This document shows positions 59,817 to 64,000 of a DNA stretch of 64,000 nt, one piece after another. The first letter of the stretch is position 1, and the number at the start of each line of letters is the position of its first letter. A model generated the notes under the pieces. That model was not told the DNA's origin. It searched no databases and was given only the letters and a program-made list of their open reading frames with translations. Where the stretch lies: contig NW_025778873.1 in the NCBI RefSeq assembly GCF_021130785.1, positions 62,001-126,000 of the forward strand, read 5' to 3'. Both the position numbers and the translations under genes were made by a program. The stretch is from Homalodisca vitripennis (taxonomy: Eukaryota; Arthropoda; Insecta; Hemiptera; Cicadellidae).

Positions 59817-60913
59817 GTTGAAAGTGTTTGTAGAAAATTAATCAATTTGAGTAAAACTTCAAAGGTGAAAATTAAACAAAATATTGTCCTCTTGAATTGA
59901 GACAGTTATAAAAATAGAAACTAAATTATTTTCCTCTGAAGTATTTTCCCCAAGAAATAAGAAGTATCTAAACAATATAATACAATGAAAAACAATTTAA
60001 AAAATATTTATGATACAATATATATAAACCTTTTAACACTTTTTTAAACTTTTATTTTTGTTACCATGTACATTTCGAAATCATTGATTTCATCTTCAGG
60101 TACCAATTGTTTAGTTTTTTGAGGTAAAAAACTCAATAATAATGCAATAAGTAGAGTAGGCTCGTATAGGCCTATAGTATAGTTTTGTTTTGAGAAAATA
60201 AAATAAACTGTTATTATAGCAAAACGTAAACAAGACAAGTTGTTATTAAATAATAAACAACAATTAAGGTTACTGTTGAGTTAAATTCAGCTATAATGTA
60301 GCAGAGGCTCTGGAAACATTATGCGCACGTACTACATGTAAACTGTCAGTGGTGAAGTATGGTAGTGTTGTGACAGTAACCATAAACCATGCATACATAT
60401 GCGTGAGCAATGTTCAAATAGAAATTATAATAAATAATTGTGAGCAGTAAGTAGCTTTTTTTCTTTTTAAGCTGAGACTAGAATATAGTGTTGACAAAAT
60501 AAACATTTAATTTTGCAATAAGGGTGCAAGTCCTGCTCAAGATAAAGTGTCAATAACCAAGATTGTTTATATTTAAGTTCGCGTAACCTGCTTAGAATAA
60601 TGAGTATTACAAGTAGGGCTGATAACCAACAAGTATTGAGAAGCGGTAACCATTAAAACACAGTAATCAGTTCACCTGTGCTGTGACAGTCTGAAACCTT
60701 GTTTGTCAACAAAACAATGCAATCGACAGAGCATCACAGCTGATATGATCACGACGTCACAGATGATATGAGTGGAGAGGGGACTGGAAAATCGATATGC
60801 ACGGACTTTGCAATCGTGAAAGAACCTGAAAACACACTTTGAAATATGCACTGTATATAGCTTATAAGAGTTGAGATTGCACTGATATTCACCAATGGAC
60901 TAAAGGTCTTATT
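59817..60913 (-). other. long untranslated leader of the BEL/Pao element
   Basis: About 1.1 kb between PBS and Gag start with no coding signal. Leaders of this family are usually far shorter, so part may be inserted sequence. Confidence 0.5.
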
Positions 60914-60933
60914 ATCCGGCTCGCTAAGGACCA
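60914..60933 (-). promoter_or_regulatory. primer-binding site of the BEL/Pao element
   Basis: On the minus strand TGGTCCTTAGCGAGCCGGAT follows directly after the 5' LTR end (TTTCA). It begins TGG, complementary to a tRNA CCA end, and matches apart from one extra base the type of PBS I associate with BEL/Pao elements primed by tRNA-Tyr. Confidence 0.6.
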
Positions 60934-61849
60934 TGAAAATAATGAATTTTGGTTATGAGAACCGTTAGATAATATTTTAGAGGCTCGATTAAGAAGGACC
61001 ACTTCACACTAGGCAGTGAAGACGCCGAACACACTGATTTTAACAAGAGTTCACTAGGTTACACATAATGAGTTTATGAACAGTGCATATTCAAATAAAG
61101 TGTAGAAAATAAACAGTTACCTTTGTTTTCATGAGAGGTACCTAACCGTAGACTGCTGTTGTTGAGGGCCAGGTTGTGATCAGTAAGTGTGGAAATAGGC
61201 TGCTGTCTTGTAGGCAGGCGTGAAGACGGAAGATGTCCTTCACGGATTCACTCACGCACAATACGACCGCAAACGAATAGTTCATAAACACTGTGGCCAG
61301 TCCTGTAGAGCACGGTAGACGCGGGTGTCCGGGAGCAGAGACGTTCTGGTAGAGATTGCCAATCCGGAGCACTGACTTTAATGTTAATGTAAATGTACAA
61401 CAAATAGAGATAAACTAATATTTTAGGTGAGAGAGTAGCACATGGGGGAGAGAGTAAGTATGGTCAGCAGTGGCTAGAGTGTACATAAGTGTCCCAGGCG
61501 GGACCGAGAGTATAATGAGCAAGCGTGCCGTCGCTTGCAAGGTAGGCAATTGATAAGTCAACCGTTGTGATTGGTTGGTGAGTGTACAGTAAACAGCTGA
61601 TTCGTGAAACAATGGTTCATTGGTCTGTCACTGTACGTGAATATTTTAATCCAGTAAGGAATGGTATTGTAGGCACTAGGCCGCAGAAAGAGATATAGAA
61701 TTAATGCAGTATATACAGTTTAGTAAAATAAAGGCAAATATAGAGTATAAATTGCCCAAGAAATATATACATAATTATTGTTCAATAAAAGTAGCCTTTT
61801 CATATTAGGCAATAAAAAAAACAAGTTATTTACGCAATAATACTTAACA
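60934..61849 (-). repeat. 5' LTR of the BEL/Pao element
   Basis: Begins TGTTAAGTATTATTG at 61849 and ends ...CA at 60934, where the PBS starts. The length of about 916 bp is longer than many BEL/Pao LTRs. No second full copy exists in the window, so the inner boundary rests on the PBS position. Confidence 0.7.
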
Positions 61850-62588
61850 GGTTACTTTGTAAAAATCCCTCTTGGGCATTGCCTTTAGTGGGAAAGATTA
61901 CTTATTTAAACTGAATAAAATCTAAAGTATTCGTTTTGTTACCAACAGTTATAAAATAACTCCAAATGAGGTTGTTTCATTTTAGAATAAAACATTGCAA
62001 ACCATTTTAAATTAAATTTTAAAGAATAGTTGATTATGTTGTACATGATCATATATTATCTTTTAAGTACGGTTTTCGATATGACATTTTACGCAATTCT
62101 AATGTTTATACTATGAGAATACCTCTTCTAACCAATATTGCACTTATCTGGATGCCTCTGACGTCGAAACTTTGCAGGGGGTTGTATTAAGCTTCTTCGT
62201 TATTCATCGCAGCTTATTTTGTATCCCTTCAGACGAACATGAATCCAGATTTCAGTAGTTAAGTCTACAACAGCATCAGATTTCAAACGCTACACGTATG
62301 AGGAAGGTGAACTGGATATAAACTCATCATTCGCATGTAAAATTATACCTACATTGATATATATATTTTAGATTATTTAAAGCTGTAATTATGATATTAA
62401 AGTATAGTTGCAATAATAATCGTAATTTTATAGTATTTAAATCTAAAAAAGTCTTTACTATGTATCTACGTATAAAAAGATATACAATTCCTACCATTCA
62501 AGAAATGTTGCTAATTTTCTCTATTTAAAATATCCTCAGAATCAGTATGTTAAAACATGCTAATAAAAGATTTAACATAAATAAATAA

Positions 62589-62651
<63 letters not shown>

Positions 62652-62985
62652 GTTTTTTGTTAGGATGCTTTAATATACTAATTCTGAGGATAAAAGTTAT
62701 ACAAAATAATATATATCTACTAAAAAACCAATTGAAGACTTGAAATAAATAACGGGCTAAATGCCAAAAACAAAGTTTTGAGATAATCAAGTTTTTCTGT
62801 TGGGTGAAATAACTACGTACAGTATTGAGATTATAATTTTATTATAGTTACATGGGTACAAGATACACAATATACCTAAAAATCAGACATGTATCTAAAA
62901 TCATTTAAGAGTTAAAAAAATACAAAAGTGTAACATGGGCTAAGTGCCAAGTCATAAACCTATTTAATGGGCTATGTGCCATTGA
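61850..62985. other. AT-rich non-coding stretch with (TA)n tract
   Basis: Contains the short repeat shared with 48880-49020 (at 62190-62335) and a (TA)n tract at about 62595-62650. No gene recognised. Confidence 0.6.
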
Positions 62986-64000
62986 TTACATTTGCAAAAT
63001 TTCTTCATAGAATATCTTGCTTTCATTTTTAAGAAATGGTAATAATTGACGCAAATCTTTTTTCTTATCTTCTGTTAATCTGTTCTTACAACTCAAGTTG
63101 AAAAGCTTGTCCTTAATTTGTCCCATTTCCACATTTTTCTTCAGCACATTACATTCTTTCCATGCTTCCATTTCATTCAATGTCCTCCTTGTTTTTACTT
63201 TCACGTTGCCTTTAGATATTTTAATCCAGTGTACCTTGGATATTTCTAACTTTTTAGTATCCAAAGGGTTTTCAAGCAGTGGATTTAAAGTCAAAGAAAT
63301 CTTCAGGAGCCATTAGTGTGACTGTATATGGGTTTTGCCTTTTTGCATTCGCTATCAAACTAACCAAATCCATTTGTGTTTCGCATTTTTAAACACGCTT
63401 CCTTTTTTCAATGAGCGCAAAGTCCCTATCACAGCTCATAAAGAGTGCCCCGGTACCAAGAACTTTTGATTAATTTCATGAAACTGTTCTGTAAAGATAA
63501 GATAGTACCACAAGAACAATAACATTTTGTTCTTGTTTTGTCCAAAACAATTATCACTCCACACATTGAGAACCTTTTTGTTGGTTATTCCATTATTTAA
63601 GGACTTCAAAAAACAAGAAGCAATTTCGTTACTTCCTCTGCCTGTTATTGACTCATTCCATAAAAACATATTTCCTGTATTGGAGTCACCCACATGAATA
63701 CATAAATTATAGCAGGATAACTGTCGTGAATAATACATTTTGTTGTGTGTTAAACATGGCAGTGACAGCACCTGCTGAAGATCCATAGATACAGTGCAAG
63801 ATCTATAGTTAGAATCTTTTGAGTTGGTTAAATCGTCTTTCATTACAGATAAAGCTTTTGCAGCTTTCCTATGATGATTTTCAATTTTAAATTGTAACTC
63901 TCTGTTTCCAGGGCTGCCCTGTCTCTGGGCTTTCAAAATATCACATGTGTCGCATGTGTCTGTTCTTGGAAGACGGAAGGATAAGACTAGGAAATGTTTC
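62986..64000 (-). pseudogene. DUF7869-like protein, C-terminal part, frameshifted, runs off the right edge
   Basis: The upstream piece (from the window edge to 63436) has a Cys motif near the edge (TCDTCDILKAQRQG), a coiled segment, and VLNVWSDNCFGQNKNKMLLF. The Trp-Ser-Asp-Asn-Cys-x-Gly-Gln-Asn-Lys-Asn motif is typical of the insect DUF7869 family, and the piece ends FLVPGHSL. In other frames the sequence continues with CDRDFALIEK, then LDTKKLEISKVHWIKISKGN and a helical C-terminus with stop at 62986. The family is often amplified in insect genomes and its conserved acidic motifs suggest transposon origin, but that is inference. Two frame breaks (near 63440 and 63290). Confidence 0.75.

Larger units (their letters stand above)
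54409..61849 (-). mobile_element. BEL/Pao LTR retrotransposon, degenerate, 3' LTR reduced to 15 bp
   Basis: Internal order on the minus strand: 5' LTR (61849-60934), primer-binding site, gag, Cys-His knuckles, aspartic protease, reverse transcriptase, RNase H, integrase. The 3' LTR start TGTTAAGTATTATTG (54423-54409) is identical to the 5' LTR start (61849-61835), but only 15 bp remain before LINE sequence. The coding part is split over roughly a dozen frames. Domain motifs are those of BEL/Pao, not Gypsy or Copia. Confidence 0.92.

Noticed and set aside
62572..62790. 72-codon frame with Ile-Tyr repeats
   Set aside because: Runs through a (TA)n microsatellite; no protein features.

Overview
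The window looks like part of an insect (at least arthropod) nuclear genome. It is strongly AT-rich, genes are interrupted by introns with canonical splice signals, and nearly all recognisable protein-coding material belongs to arthropod-type mobile elements (Polinton/Maverick, Jockey-like and CR1-like LINEs, Penelope-like, mariner, BEL/Pao). I cannot narrow the order or species from sequence alone.

Region 1 (1-14843) is a Polinton/Maverick (adintovirus-like) element whose left end lies outside the window. Minus-strand genes from left to right: major capsid protein, a short repeat protein, duplicated small zinc ribbons, a coiled-coil protein, an adenain-type protease, a pVI/pX-like minor core protein, a large minor capsid protein with a parvovirus-type phospholipase A2 domain, and a packaging ATPase. 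Then come a plus-strand penton-like gene, a plus-strand BRO gene, two minus-strand zinc-finger paralogues, the integrase, and protein-primed DNA polymerase B. A divergent inverted-repeat promoter and a small plus-strand gene close the element at a putative terminus. Nearly every gene is broken by single-base frameshifts or stops, so this copy is either decayed or poorly sequenced at homopolymers. Eleven start codons sit in the same signal, TAAATG behind a T-rich tract, which resembles a poxvirus late promoter.

Region 2 (14844-41700) is AT-rich, mostly non-coding DNA with remnants: a Penelope-like reverse transcriptase (about 16735-17520), two degenerate copies of one Jockey-like LINE (26787-28560, 32680-33712), a 5'-truncated LINE 3' end with a target-site duplication (36212-36836), and many copies of an undescribed dispersed repeat family (here 'family R') with a small hairpin module.

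Region 3 (41728-47130) holds what I consider the most interesting locus. It has a TATA box, an initiator, a tiny first exon, and a signal-peptide exon followed by tandemly duplicated phase-1 exons. Each exon encodes the same Gly-Asp-Gly-Pro-Pro-Gly-Lys-Arg unit, i.e. a candidate amidated secreted-peptide precursor that I cannot match to a known family. About 1.4 kb downstream is a ten-copy, roughly 200-bp tandem array.

Region 4 (47131-64000) contains a mariner fragment, a second long family-R copy, a CR1-like LINE 3' end that abuts a degenerate BEL/Pao retrotransposon (minus strand, 54409-61849) with its 3' LTR cut to 15 bp, and the end of a DUF7869-like gene running off the right edge.
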